Shown in pieces: positions 9,046 to 18,906 of a DNA stretch of 64,000 nucleotides. Within the stretch, counting starts at the first letter, position 1; every line of letters begins with the position of its first letter. A program made the position numbers and the translations under genes. The stretch comes from Melanopsichium pennsylvanicum (Eukaryota > Basidiomycota > Ustilaginomycetes > Ustilaginales). The notes below the pieces were generated by a model that did not search any database, was not told the origin of the DNA, and saw only the letters and a list, made by a program, of their open reading frames with translations. The stretch covers positions 1 to 64,000 of the forward strand of contig OAPG01000016.1 of assembly GCA_900208305.1 (NCBI GenBank), read 5' to 3'.

Positions 9046-9113
9046 TTCCTTGGGACCCACTCCCGTGACACTGCTGCTGTTGGGATTGCTGCTGCTGTTG
9101 GGATCAAACAACA

Positions 9114-11540
9114 GATGAAAACACAAGTTTGAAAGGCTTATGCTGCCCGTCAGAATGTCCCAGTTTCTTGAGCGGTTAGGCCGCCAGCACTGGTGAGACG
9201 TGGGATAAGACACCTGCAAACCGTATTGCATGGAAGCCACCCTACAAGGATGATCCTGGTTTGTCAGACCAGGGGTGTGGTACCTCTTGTGCTAGTTGCA
9301 AGGCCTGTCAAGCGCAGGGGATCAAAGCCAGTGCTGATTGTGCTGGGCTGAACAAGATGACCAAGGCAATCAACCCTTGGCAAGCAGCTATGTCAAATCC
9401 CTGGGCACAACTCCAGAGATGGCGGGTTGGTGGTATCTGTCACTACTTGCCAGGCTGTGGGACCACTTTGTCAATTGCTTGGAAGAAAGGAGCAAGTTGG
9501 GAAAGGAGAAGGGGAATGAAGAAAAACAGGACAGCCTCGGCGAGGTCTGTGTTTTGAGGATGACGGCAAGAAGAGAGAGTGTGTGTGAGGTTACGGCTCA
9601 GCTATACTGAACTGGAGCCGTGGCTGAGCTTGAACTTGGAGCCAAAGCTCAGTGACTGCGGTCCCGGCCAAGCACGTGACCTTTTCCTGGCTATCGACAA
9701 AAGTGTCCGTTTCTGACACTCTAACAGAGATGCGCATGGCCCGCCAGGGGAAAGCGTACGTATCACGTTGAATGGCACAGCACGCTTTGCAGCTCCTTCT
9801 CCACGTTTGTCGCACGCGTTGTACGAGACTATAGCCCGGCGAGCAGATTTGACAGGTTCCGGGTCCCCACTCTCAATTGCTGAAGGAGCAGCTCTTAGTA
9901 CTGTTGGTACAAGCATCGCAAAAAAACCGTCTGTCAGAGAATCGCTCTATTTTGGGATCACAAGCAAAGATGACCTTGTCGAAGTGGCTGAGAGCCGATG
10001 ATGGAGCGGCCGTGTGGCCCAGGTCAGTCGCTGGCGAAGAACTTTGGCTCGTCAGTAAATTTGGCTCCGCAACAGTTTAAAGCATGTTGTTGATCTTTGC
10101 GCTATGCTTCGCATATTTCTTTGCCGCAACATCTAACCACTCATGTGTGAACAGAGACGAACATTGCGGACAAGTGAAATTTGATGATTGCATGTCTGAG
10201 CGCAGACAAGAATCGGACATTGCACTGTCGGCGATCGGCATCGCAAAATTGTGCACAGGACATGAATCCTGGTATGTGAGTCTAAGCTCGCACACAATCA
10301 GCATGCGCTAAGGCTCAACGCCAACGGAAGGGTGACCTGGTAGACTGGGAAGTACTCGTTCTTTCTCGGTACCGTGTGATTCTGAATGCCGTTTTTGAGA
10401 GAGCGATTATCTGTGTCCCCACTTAGACCGAATGGAAACCCACTCGGCAGCAATCACGTGGCATCTTGACCCCACTTGATCCCGCGTCGAAGCTACGACC
10501 TGGAGGGCTCTAAATTCTTGTAGGTGTGACGAAGCAGAAAGCTAAGATCTTCACACGGGACCACTATGAAACCTTCTGATCGAATTTCAAGGGAGCCAAA
10601 GTAATACTTTCACCGCCTGGTCCGTTATGGCCATGAAAACGGGCTGTGGAAGCGTGTTGTGCGGCCAATTATGGTGTCTAGCCCTGGAGAAAGAGAGATT
10701 GCTCAAGTGCTGGTGAATTTTCAGGCACAAATTCGGAAATTTTAGAAATGCGCGGCCGGGCCAGGCCAGCTAAGAAATGACCAAAATCAAAGTAAATCTG
10801 ATTTCCTCAGCCAATTTCGATAATGTGATCCTGGCTTTCTTTTATTTATTTATTTATTCATTTTATTTTATTCTGTTGTTAGTTTTTTGGGTCTTACTTT
10901 TCCCTCAATTTGAAGCCGCGCTTTCATTCTTTTTCTTTTCTAGAGGTGGATAGTCACGTGAGTGGCTCGAACCATTTGGCAAGTCAACGGTCCAGACAAT
11001 GTACGTAATCTTTTCAGGCAGAGATCCACGGATGAGACCAAGAAATGGTAGACATACTTGCCGGAGATTCCGCACAAAGGCAGGAACATGCTCCCGTTAC
11101 GTGAAACGATCATCGGCAGTATACAGAATTGTGGGGGAGAGGCGGGGGGGTTTTAGGGGGACACAGCGGTACTACAGATCTCGCAATCGCAACTTAAGTA
11201 AGGCACTAGGGCTGCGAGAAATCGGACTTTGGACCCAGCTGAACCCCACATCGGCCTATCCCCCCAAATACCCCACAGAAGGGGCCCGAGGCTAAGTTTT
11301 CGGCAAGTCAATCCGGCCTCAGAATTTTCGGTTCGATGTGGCGCAAATTCCAAGAAGCGTTGTGGGCCCTCGGCATATGGCTCAAACGATTCATTAATGC
11401 CTATGCATCGTCACCGTGCCAGATATCTTTGTCGTATATACATAAAGCACCACATTAGCGCTCCAAGTAATACGTTGTGGTTCGTCCACTCTAACTTCAA
11501 CTCCCATCCCGTTCCTTCTCTTAATCTAAATCATATCGTC
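9114..11540. other. Gene-free subtelomeric DNA left of the monooxygenase
   Basis: No convincing gene is seen in about 2.4 kb. The part 9200-9530 is CpG-poor and contains only a short Cys-containing frame without recognisable homology. A TTTA-type run lies at 10838-10875. A TATATACATAAA box about 100 bp upstream of the monooxygenase ATG is a likely core promoter. Confidence 0.6.
10838..10875. repeat. (TTTA)n microsatellite-like run
   Basis: Repeated TTTA/TTTATT units form a short AT-only run in otherwise gene-free DNA. Confidence 0.8.
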
Positions 11541-12803
11541 ATGACAAACGGGGAATGGCGACCTGGCAAGCGAATCGTGATCGCCGGCGGTGGTCCGGGA
11601 GCTATTTCCGCTGCGCTTGCCTTCATCAATCAGGGCTTCGACGTGCGTGTCTACGAACGACAGCAGGAATGCAAGCCCATCGGAGGAGGAGTCTTGATCA
11701 ACATTCCTGTTCTCATGGTGCTCCGTTCTTACGGCGTCTCTATTGACAATCTTGGCGCTTACACCGTCACCCACTTCAGTAATCAAAACGGAGATCAGCG
11801 AGTGACGCTCCCCTTCCATGCCGAGGCGCAGGAGGTTTCAGGTATTAAAGGATGGCATTATGGTGTTCTTCGGTCGTCCTTGTTTAAAAAGATGTTGGAC
11901 CGCGTTCCTGAGGGCATCATTCACACCGGATTCGAATTCAAGTCTTTTCAAGAGTTCGATGACCAGGTGCATGTGGAATTTACCAACGGGGAGACCGTGG
12001 TGGCCGACATGCTAGTCGGTGCGGATGGTGTCAGGTCAGCCGTCTCGAAGCAACTATTTGGACCCTCGGGGCTTTTCCATGTAGGTATCAGATTATACCT
12101 TGCATGGTGCGATTACTTCCCTGGCATTGAACCTAATCTCGGTGTAATTCATCATTCCAGAGACGTTCAGGCCAGCTTCTTTCCCATGATGCACGAAGGT
12201 AAACCTGGGTTCGAATGGTGGATCGTCGAGCCCTCGTACGAAGGCAAGGAAGTTCCCACCGACATTAAGGGCCATATCAGCGACATTGTTAGGGGATTCT
12301 CCCATCCTATGTCAGAATTCATCGACAAAACTGACTTCGACAACAACGTCTATCGGTGGGAGATTTACAACCGTCCTGCAATGAAGAAGTGGAGTCGCGG
12401 GCGGGTCGTCTGCATCGGCGACGCTGTTCACCCGGTATCTCCTTACGCAGCATATGGATTGGGCATGGCTGTCGAAGATGGTTACTACTTGGCGAGGGCA
12501 TTGAAAGACGTAGATCTTCGGGACTTGCAAGCAGTGACCAAAAGCTTCACAAAATTTGAGGGCGAGAGGGTGGACTATGTCAATCACAACATGCTGTTTG
12601 CAAGAAGGCTCGGGTATATCTTTCACAAACTTCCTTGGCCGCTTTCCAGCGTACGAGACTTCTTCTTTGATCACACCCCATTGCTGAGCTTGATGATGTC
12701 GAAAGGCTATCTTGCAAAGTCTGAGCAAGAGGTCATGGGTCTTACAGAACTTTTCGTGCCTCCGTACAACACCGGAAAGCCTAAGGCCTCTTCTCGCATA
12801 TGA
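11541..12803 (+). CDS. Class A FAD-dependent monooxygenase
   Basis: A 420-residue flavoprotein of the salicylate/p-hydroxybenzoate hydroxylase type. It carries the FAD-binding GGGPGAISA loop at residues 16-24 with an acidic residue at the end of strand 2 (VYER, about 39), the GADGVRS motif at 160-166, and the GDAVHP ribose-binding motif at 293-298. The ATG at 11541 was chosen because the dinucleotide fold starts 15 residues later; the frame upstream is open but has no family sequence. No signal peptide or C-terminal membrane helix is seen, so the enzyme is probably cytosolic. The substrate cannot be told; members hydroxylate aromatic or polyketide compounds. It is uninterrupted and CpG-normal although it lies between CpG-depleted repeat tracts. 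No cluster of secondary-metabolism genes is visible nearby. Confidence 0.9.
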   Translation: MTNGEWRPGKRIVIAGGGPGAISAALAFINQGFDVRVYERQQECKPIGGGVLINIPVLMVLRSYGVSIDNLGAYTVTHFSNQNGDQRVTLPFHAEAQEVSGIKGWHYGVLRSSLFKKMLDRVPEGIIHTGFEFKSFQEFDDQVHVEFTNGETVVADMLVGADGVRSAVSKQLFGPSGLFHVGIRLYLAWCDYFPGIEPNLGVIHHSRDVQASFFPMMHEGKPGFEWWIVEPSYEGKEVPTDIKGHISDIVRGFSHPMSEFIDKTDFDNNVYRWEIYNRPAMKKWSRGRVVCIGDAVHPVSPYAAYGLGMAVEDGYYLARALKDVDLRDLQAVTKSFTKFEGERVDYVNHNMLFARRLGYIFHKLPWPLSSVRDFFFDHTPLLSLMMSKGYLAKSEQEVMGLTELFVPPYNTGKPKASSRI

Positions 12804-13960
12804 TCTAGAAGGTTCGCTTTGTGCTTCTCAATTTGCCAACATTAGTTAGACTCACTTAGGACAGGAACCGAGCTTTTTGTCTTTGTTAATATATTCATAT
12901 GAGACACTAGTAGTGGTGTGCAAAATATGTGTTGACAGCAGCAAAGACCTTATTCAAAGGGAGGTCACAAGAGGCAAAGTTTCAACCTTGCTGGATCTTT
13001 GCAATAGCTTGTACCATTTGAGATCAGAACTGGTGTTTCAAGATTCATCTGTTCTAACCAAGATGGCACATGCAAACATATTAATGTGGTCAATTGACAA
13101 TGCTGAGGAGTCATATACATTCAGTTGCACTATGAGACAAAGAGCTGAAGTACTTACATGCTGGAGGCCTTAGGCCTAGGTCTTACATCTGCTTCAAGTT
13201 TAATCTAACCCCAATGCAAGGACCAGGGAGCTTGGCTGGCTGCCCCCCAGCATGTGTCTTGTTTTGACCACCTATGACATTAGGCAAATGAGTTGGGTGG
13301 CCACATTTCACTGTCTCAACCACAACTGTCAAATTTGAAGTCAATTGCCCAACAGAAACACAAACATGACACCTGCAAGCAACAGACAAGATAGTCCAGA
13401 CCATGTCAGAATTAGTGATGTAACACACCCAAGAAAAGGATCAAGAGCCTTAACCCTTAGTAACTGGATATTTACACCAGATCCAATGGAAAACAAAACA
13501 CAGTTCCATCTGAAGAGGATGTTGGCAAGGCCACATGTCAGAATGCCAGGATCAACTATGCTTATGCTATGATGCTCTCAGCAACAATGTTTGCCTCAAG
13601 GTGGTGTCAGGGGCTGATGTGCCTAACTCAGGGTTCCGTTCAATATTCGATGAAATCTGGGGTTTTATTGTTAGGGTTAGCGTTACCAATGTGCCTAACA
13701 TGGGGTTCTATTTAATATCCGATGGAACCTGATTAAATCTGAGGTTTTATTGCGTTCCAAAATGAACCCGCTGGAAGTGCGTTTTCTATCTGGTTTGTGC
13801 TGAGACCCGCTGGAACCGTTCCAAGTTGACTAGCCCCTGTGAACACTCCATTCAGCAGTAGTGCAGCTTGTCTAGATGATTGTGTGACCTGCGCTGCACA
13901 CAAGTGTCCTTAATGCATGCACCGGTCAATGTCTACAACGTCTCCTGCAAACTTGGGAGC
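12804..13960. repeat. CpG-free, repeat-derived tract
   Basis: Between 12871 and 13636 I find no CpG dinucleotide on reading every row, while TpG and CpA are abundant. No gene is seen. An imperfect tandem repeat of about 72 bp (copies near 13616 and 13688, each ending GGTTTTATTG) lies at the right end. The pattern is that of heavily mutated, formerly methylated repeat DNA. Confidence 0.75.
13616..13752. repeat. Two-copy tandem repeat, period about 72 bp
   Basis: Both copies contain ATGTGCCTAAC, a T-rich middle, a CGATG block and GGTTTTATTG. They differ by insertions and substitutions, so the duplication is old. Confidence 0.6.
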
Positions 13961-14640
13961 TGTTGTTGCTGTCTGATAAGGCTACAGTGTGGGTTCTGTT
14001 GCCGCGGTTGAGGTTCCACCTACAGTGGAGGTGCTGTAGTGTCAGTAGAGGTGCTGACAGTTGTCAAGTGTGTTTGGTTTCTCCAATGAGGTGGACACAA
14101 AACACTTTAATGCTGCAATACCTGGTGATTGCAGCGGAGACGTGAAGTAGGTACTGAGGGATTTATAACATATAACTAAGGTAATGAATAATAGAGTGGA
14201 TGAGCCCTGCTCCTCCATGATTGAAACAAATGCCCTCTTATATCTTTCAAGCCCTGCTTGAAGTTCTGATCAGGATCCCTCTTATCAGGGCCCCCCTTAT
14301 TGGCGGTTAGTCTCTTTAGCTGCCTTGTGCCTGTGTACACCAGATTTGGCCCCTGTGCTTATCAGTGCTGGCTACCCAAGCCAGTAGCTGCTTATTGCTT
14401 GACCCCAAATCCTACTGAGCCTGTTATCTGGACCCTCTGTACCTGCCAGAGATCCTTCCAACTCCTGTAGTGGCCCTCTACAGCCTCTGGTCTCTGCCCA
14501 CGGCTTCTGGCAAGTGTCCAACCAAAACAGCTGGAAACCCACCCTTTTACCGGAACTCAATATGGTACCCAATAAAATCAAGGGTTTCATCCGGATTCAT
14601 TCTGAGTCCCTGTAACAGGTGGTACTCATAGCTACAGTAT
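13961..14640 (-). repeat. Degenerate LTR related to the element 2 LTR
   Basis: The segment near 14003-14065 aligns with 8367-8430 (shared GCGGTTGAGGTTCC and TGAGGTGCT or close variants). Further on, AATAGAGTGGATGAGC matches the AGATAGAGTGAATGAGC of the element 2 LTR. It starts TGTTGTTGCTG, similar to the inferred LTR end. Several CpG in the element 2 copy are TpG or CpA here. The right boundary is uncertain. It may be a solo LTR or the edge of a rotted element. Confidence 0.5.
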
Positions 14641-15076
14641 AGCCAGAGGCCACAAGACAGCCACAATTACTCTGCTGTTGATGCACAATTACACTTTTAC
14701 TCATCATTTGTAAGCATAGAGAATGTACAAATGGTACATTTCTCATGACCAGACATCTTTCTCAAGCAAAGTCATCAAGACACAGACAACGTTGTGATGC
14801 AATGGTCTTGTCATTGCAATGACTTTGCTTATGCACATCTGCTTGAAAAGCCATTGAGACAACTCAAAGTCATTGTGATGGAGGTGCGTCAAAACCGCTC
14901 TATTGTAGCACACACACTAATATAGTAACAATCTCATTCTGTAGCAGCTGGTGCAAACCCTCTCAGAAAGGTGAATAAATCAATGATTGATCATACGCAT
15001 GTGAATTCCACAACCTGTCTCACTGACAACATTCAGTGCTAGTTAGTCCGCGCACTTCCGTCTCAGCCCACGTTAT
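14641..15076. other. CpG-poor spacer before the AlkB-like gene
   Basis: No gene is seen. CpG remains rare until about 14880 and is then normal, which marks the right edge of the repeat-derived zone. Confidence 0.5.
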
Positions 15077-15988
15077 TTGCGCTGTAATGCTGCGCCATTT
15101 CATCAATGCATCATGAATGTCGATGATGGTAGTAGCGACTCGCTCTTTGGATCTGATGTATCTCAAGATGAAAAGACCGACCAACACTCGGCATCGCACC
15201 AAGGCGTACCAACGGCGTCGCGACTTGCGCCGAGCATCTCGGGCATGTTCTTCTTTCCGGACTTGATGCCCCGCCATCTTCATAACAAGGTTCTCGAGCA
15301 AGTATCAGCCTGCGATTACTTTGCACTTGATGACGGGACTGAGGGTGCTACAGCCATAAAGGGACGGAATAAGACAGCGAGATGCGAAGCACAAGACCGA
15401 TCGCCGCGGAATCAAGCAATGCTCTTTGCGCGTTCGATCCCTTCTGGTCGGGACGCGCAGGATAACGTTTATGGCTTGCAAGACGAGCTGCAAGGATGCT
15501 CAGGTCTGCCTGGCTGGGCGGTCGAGCTGATACAGCGACTTGAGGAGCTGCTCACCTCGTTGCCCGAACCACAGCTGCCGCACAATGTCAGACAGCTCAT
15601 CTTTCCTGCCAACCAGCTTCTGTCTCGTCAGCTCATCATCAATCTATACACGGGGATGGAGGGGCTCGCATCACACGTTGACCTGGTCCATCGCTTCGCC
15701 GATGGTATCGTGCTTTGTTCTTTCGGACCGCAGAATACAGGCACAGTCATGGAGTTCACGCACGCAAAAGGCTCACATCCACCATGTCATCTCTTCTTGC
15801 CTTCTGGCTCTGTGCTCCTCCTGTCCGGCGAGGCTCGCTACGACTGGAAGCACGGTATTTCTGCAAGGAAATTCGACTTGGTTCGCTCGGCGACTTGCCC
15901 AGAGGAGATCGACGAAGTACGACGATCAATTCGCCTCAGTATCACGATCCGTTCCATGCTTCCCGGCGCTGATGTCGTAGGCGGATAA
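15077..15988 (+). CDS. AlkB-like Fe(II)/2-oxoglutarate dioxygenase
   Basis: The 303-residue frame ends in a double-stranded beta-helix core of the AlkB family. It has an INLYTGMEGLASHVD block with the iron-binding H200-X-D202 pair, a distal iron-binding His at about 259 (YDWKHGI), and a C-terminal RLSITIR motif, where AlkB proteins place the 2-oxoglutarate-binding Arg and a following Arg. The first about 60 residues are low in predicted order; a second ATG at 15113 gives a product 12 residues shorter and is equally plausible. Members demethylate nucleic acids or, for ALKBH4/7 types, act on proteins or in mitochondria; the sequence does not decide which. No intron is needed. It is the first gene to the right of the repeat-rich zone. 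Confidence 0.8.
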   Translation: MRCNAAPFHQCIMNVDDGSSDSLFGSDVSQDEKTDQHSASHQGVPTASRLAPSISGMFFFPDLMPRHLHNKVLEQVSACDYFALDDGTEGATAIKGRNKTARCEAQDRSPRNQAMLFARSIPSGRDAQDNVYGLQDELQGCSGLPGWAVELIQRLEELLTSLPEPQLPHNVRQLIFPANQLLSRQLIINLYTGMEGLASHVDLVHRFADGIVLCSFGPQNTGTVMEFTHAKGSHPPCHLFLPSGSVLLLSGEARYDWKHGISARKFDLVRSATCPEEIDEVRRSIRLSITIRSMLPGADVVGG

Positions 15989-16748
15989 GAGACCGCGACA
16001 CCATAAGTACGTTGCCGTCAAATATAACCTGACTTTGCAACGTCACGAGTCGATCTTACATTTTTTCCAGCATTGCTTGCAGCAACTCGTTCCTCAATGT
16101 GAATTCGCAAGCCTGTCCGTCTTACCAGTGCACAAGTAGATCAGCCGCACCATAGCTCGCATTCTCATCGTGCTGCGCACAAATGACCAATAAAACATTT
16201 TCTGGTCTCTGACGATGACACAGAGGCAATCGTCAAACGAGGCTCCAATGTTGGCGACAAGCTGACAAGTTGAGGGCCTGGGAGCGGAGCATCTTTTACG
16301 TCAATAGGCTCTCGTTGACGACCGTCCGCAAGCAAGATGCTAGATGAGCCGCGCTAGAGATGCACGACTATAGTGCTCTGAAAAAGGGGAGGCTGTCTAT
16401 GTTTGAACATGCCGAGCGAACTGCTGTGGAAACTGCAAAGGAGCTTGATTTGGCGTTGAACGTTGTGCTGCCGTTGTTGTGCGTTCTGAAGAACTTAGCT
16501 TTTGTGATGTGTTCCGGGCACCCGGAATTGAAAGAGCCCCCAAAAAGAGGAGATTTTTATTGAAAAAAAAAGAAAAGAAAAGAAAAGGAATAGGAAAAAA
16601 AAAAGGGTTGGGCTAGAATTCAGATCACATCAAACAACTCCGTATAACACACAGCGACAGAGTCCAACCATCTTATAAACCACCTTGTTCTTACCTTTAC
16701 TAGGTCCCAACACACACAACACCATTACGACCATCACTCATATTCACA
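15989..16748. other. Intergenic region with A-rich promoter tract
   Basis: No gene is seen. A run rich in A with scattered G at 16560-16606 lies about 150 bp upstream of the next ATG and is a likely nucleosome-poor promoter element. Confidence 0.5.
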
Positions 16749-17513
16749 ATGTCTGTCGAACAGCTCCCTGACGACCACTTCCGTCCTACTTATGAGGACA
16801 TTCATGTCCAGATTGGCGAGGCTGCTCGCAAGATCAAGAGCGAGTTCGACCCCGATATCATGGTCGCCATTGGCGGTGGTGGATTCTACCCTGCTCGCGT
16901 GCTTCGAACTTTTCTCAAGAAGCCTTCTGCTCTTGACCCATCCAAGATGCGCAACATCCCCATTCAGGCTATTGGCCTGAGCTTGTACGAGGAGGTTTCC
17001 GGAACCGCGGAAGGTCAGATTGGCAACGAGGTCGTACGAACCCAGTGGCTCGACGCCAAGACTGTGACAGGCCACAAAGGCCCTGGCAAGATCGAAGAGG
17101 GCAAGGACGCTGGTGGTCTGCTCGGAAAGAACGTTCTTATCGTTGACGAGGTCGATGATTCGAGGACCACTCTTCAGTACGCTTTCTCTGAGCTGATAAA
17201 GGACGTCAAGAACGCGATTGCCAACCTCTCATCCGCAGAGCGTCAAAACCTTGCACCCACCCGCTTCGCTATCTTCGTCGTTCACAATAAAAAGAAGGCC
17301 AGTGGCAAGCGTGGCACTCTCCCTATTTTGCCCAGAGACCTTCCCAAGGGCGAGGACAAGATTGTCGACGGCCTCAGCGAGGGCGTGCGATACTACTCAA
17401 CTCAGGACATTGGGGATGTCTGGATTTGCTACCCATGGGAAGAGGAGGACATCATCGAGCACAACCGTCTTGCCGCTATTGCCAAGAAGCTCGGTGTCAA
17501 CCAGCCCAATTAG
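16749..17513 (+). CDS. XPT1: Xanthine/hypoxanthine phosphoribosyltransferase (Xpt1-like)
   Basis: A 254-residue type I phosphoribosyltransferase. The PRPP-binding signature VLIVDEVDDSRTT lies at residues 129-141, with an IGGGGFYPAR loop at 41-50 and a C-terminal WICYPWE block near residue 226. These match the fungal Xpt1 family, which salvages xanthine and guanine to nucleotides with PRPP. Fungal Xpt1 is usually about 210 residues; the extra length here is in surface loops. The ATG is preceded by CACAATG and the N-terminus fits the family, so the start is well supported. No signal peptide or membrane segment; cytosolic. A single exon. Xpt1 is the closest named family, but other purine PRTases cannot be fully excluded. 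Confidence 0.85.
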   Translation: MSVEQLPDDHFRPTYEDIHVQIGEAARKIKSEFDPDIMVAIGGGGFYPARVLRTFLKKPSALDPSKMRNIPIQAIGLSLYEEVSGTAEGQIGNEVVRTQWLDAKTVTGHKGPGKIEEGKDAGGLLGKNVLIVDEVDDSRTTLQYAFSELIKDVKNAIANLSSAERQNLAPTRFAIFVVHNKKKASGKRGTLPILPRDLPKGEDKIVDGLSEGVRYYSTQDIGDVWICYPWEEEDIIEHNRLAAIAKKLGVNQPN

Positions 17514-18087
17514 ACACCCACCCCCCGCTCAGCTCGTTCGTGTGCTTCCTGACTGGAATCGCATTCGATCAAAACACGCGGCTTTATGCTGCCTTTGTAT
17601 ATCATTTAGCCTCGTCAAGGAACACTGTTTACTCTAGATTTTGGGGCCTTGCGCACTTCCGACCTTCTGTGCTCATTGACATGCACTTGGCCCTGATATG
17701 GCAGCGCCTGCAAGAAGCTTAGACTCTGCTGAGTGAGTTCTGAGATGCGATAGCAGGTGCAAACAAGGTGATAAATGCTACCATGCACCAACGTTGAACG
17801 CATCCGCTAGCATGCATATGCACACCCAGTACGCTACAGCGTGCGCCCCCCACGAGCACGTAACTCAGCCTCAGAGGCACGCAGCCTGGCGACATGGCCC
17901 TTTCACACTCAATCGCAGCTTGGGGCGAGGCAACAACGTGTTTGGGGTGGATGTTAGAGTACAATGTGAATGAGAGAATCTGTGCAATGCAGTGAGTCAA
18001 GACTGTACGTGGGTATACACGGGCGCCGGCAGGGTTACATTCCATCTGGGACGCATCGAAGTTGGATCTGCGGATGTGTGGGGACGA
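17514..18087. other. Convergent intergenic region
   Basis: Lies between two converging genes and should hold both 3' ends. No gene and no clear AATAAA are seen. Confidence 0.5.
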
Positions 18088-18906
18088 CTACGGCCGCGGT
18101 GATGACGTGGATCCGATGGCTTCGATGGTTTTGCGGCCTTCTTTGAGCAGGCTTCGGCATTCAGCGGCAATTTCGCGCACTCCAGCCACACCCGCGTCTG
18201 TCCAAGCAGCAAGCACGGGCTCCATTGTGCCCCACAAATGCTCGGCTTGTGCCAGTCCTGCTTTCCTCGGTTTGAATTCTTGTTCAATCGAGTCGTTCTT
18301 GAGTGACGTGTTGAGTCGGCAATCGATCAGATCCGATAATGTCGTTGGCAGCATGACGATGAGCTCGAGGTCATGGAGAAGATCAATTCCGCCTGACGAA
18401 GCAGGTTCGATGGCAGATTGTGACGGAGGCTTGCGAAGGACTTCAAGATGAGATGCGAGATTTGACATTGTTTCGAAAGAAGACTTGAGAGAGTCGAGGG
18501 AAGGCTCCAGCGATTCGGACCTGATCTTCATATTTCGGATAGTGTCGCTTGCAGCCACAAGCTCATGATGGTGATTATAGACCAAGCTTTGGCGCTCTCC
18601 GTCCAATTCGCGAATCTGAACGATCAATTCGGATTCTCTCCCGAGAAGAACACTCAGACTATTGGAGCGCAACAGCGACTGCAGATCATGTGTTTCAGAG
18701 GTAACAGCGTCGTTACTTGCTATTGGGGGCGATTGCGGTGTAGAGGCCGGATCTGATGAGAGTCCGTAGTAGTCGCGGAGGAGGTTAGCAGCACGTCGCT
18801 TGTCGTCCTTTGGTCTTGGTGCCGAGGAGCTCCTAGCTGTATCATTCCTGCTTTGCGATGGTCGTTGTGCTGGCACAGATGATGCCGAGCTACTCGCGGA
18901 TACCAT
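18088..18906 (-). CDS. VPS51: Vps51, GARP/EARP tethering complex subunit
   Basis: A 272-residue protein with the hallmark LLRDYYGL motif at residues 42-49. The conserved Vps51/Exo84 type helical region follows (SLLRSNSLSVLLGRE, then HHHELVAASDTIRNMK). Vps51 links the GARP complex to the syntaxin Tlg1 and helps tether endosome-derived vesicles at the trans-Golgi. The yeast protein is short (about 160 residues) and the animal one much longer; this size fits fungal forms. The first 40 residues are Ser-rich and disordered. The ATG at 18906 is the first in frame. The gene is divergent from the universal-stress-domain gene, with about 650 bp between the start codons. Confidence 0.88.
   Translation of the reverse strand: MVSASSSASSVPAQRPSQSRNDTARSSSAPRPKDDKRRAANLLRDYYGLSSDPASTPQSPPIASNDAVTSETHDLQSLLRSNSLSVLLGRESELIVQIRELDGERQSLVYNHHHELVAASDTIRNMKIRSESLEPSLDSLKSSFETMSNLASHLEVLRKPPSQSAIEPASSGGIDLLHDLELIVMLPTTLSDLIDCRLNTSLKNDSIEQEFKPRKAGLAQAEHLWGTMEPVLAAWTDAGVAGVREIAAECRSLLKEGRKTIEAIGSTSSPRP

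Larger units (their letters stand above)
4997..9113 (-). mobile_element. Element 2: decayed Ty3/gypsy element, minus strand, 3' half missing
   Basis: Order on the minus strand: 5' LTR (9113-8295), untranslated leader (8294-8023), gag with a CCHC knuckle, protease and reverse transcriptase. The frame is lost at about 5003, just after the start of the RT-RNase H connection, where element 1 begins. RNase H, integrase and the 3' LTR would lie beyond element 1 but are absent because the chromosome ends. Gag has two in-frame TGA codons and the protease active site is mutated, so the copy is dead. Confidence 0.8.
8295..9113 (-). repeat. 5' LTR of element 2 (about 0.8 kb)
   Basis: On the minus strand it runs from TGTTGTTTG (9113) to CCACCAGCA (8295), so it begins TG and ends CA with imperfect inverted ends. 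It lies just upstream of the gag leader. A minus-strand TATATATAAATAC box is at 8602-8616. A diverged relative lies near 13961-14640. The ends are inferred from the inverted ends and from comparison with that relative, because the 3' LTR is not in the window. Confidence 0.55.

Noticed and set aside
9261..9557. 98-codon Cys-containing frame
   Set aside because: Lies in a CpG-poor repeat-like tract, has no clear promoter, homology or conserved Cys spacing.
11229..11540. N-terminal extension of the monooxygenase frame
   Set aside because: The upstream 104 codons are out of character for the family and precede a TATA box; the ATG at 11541 fits the FAD fold start.
13671..13680. Interstitial TTAGGGTTAG
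   Set aside because: Fewer than two full telomere units; chance occurrence is likely, so no claim of an old chromosome end.
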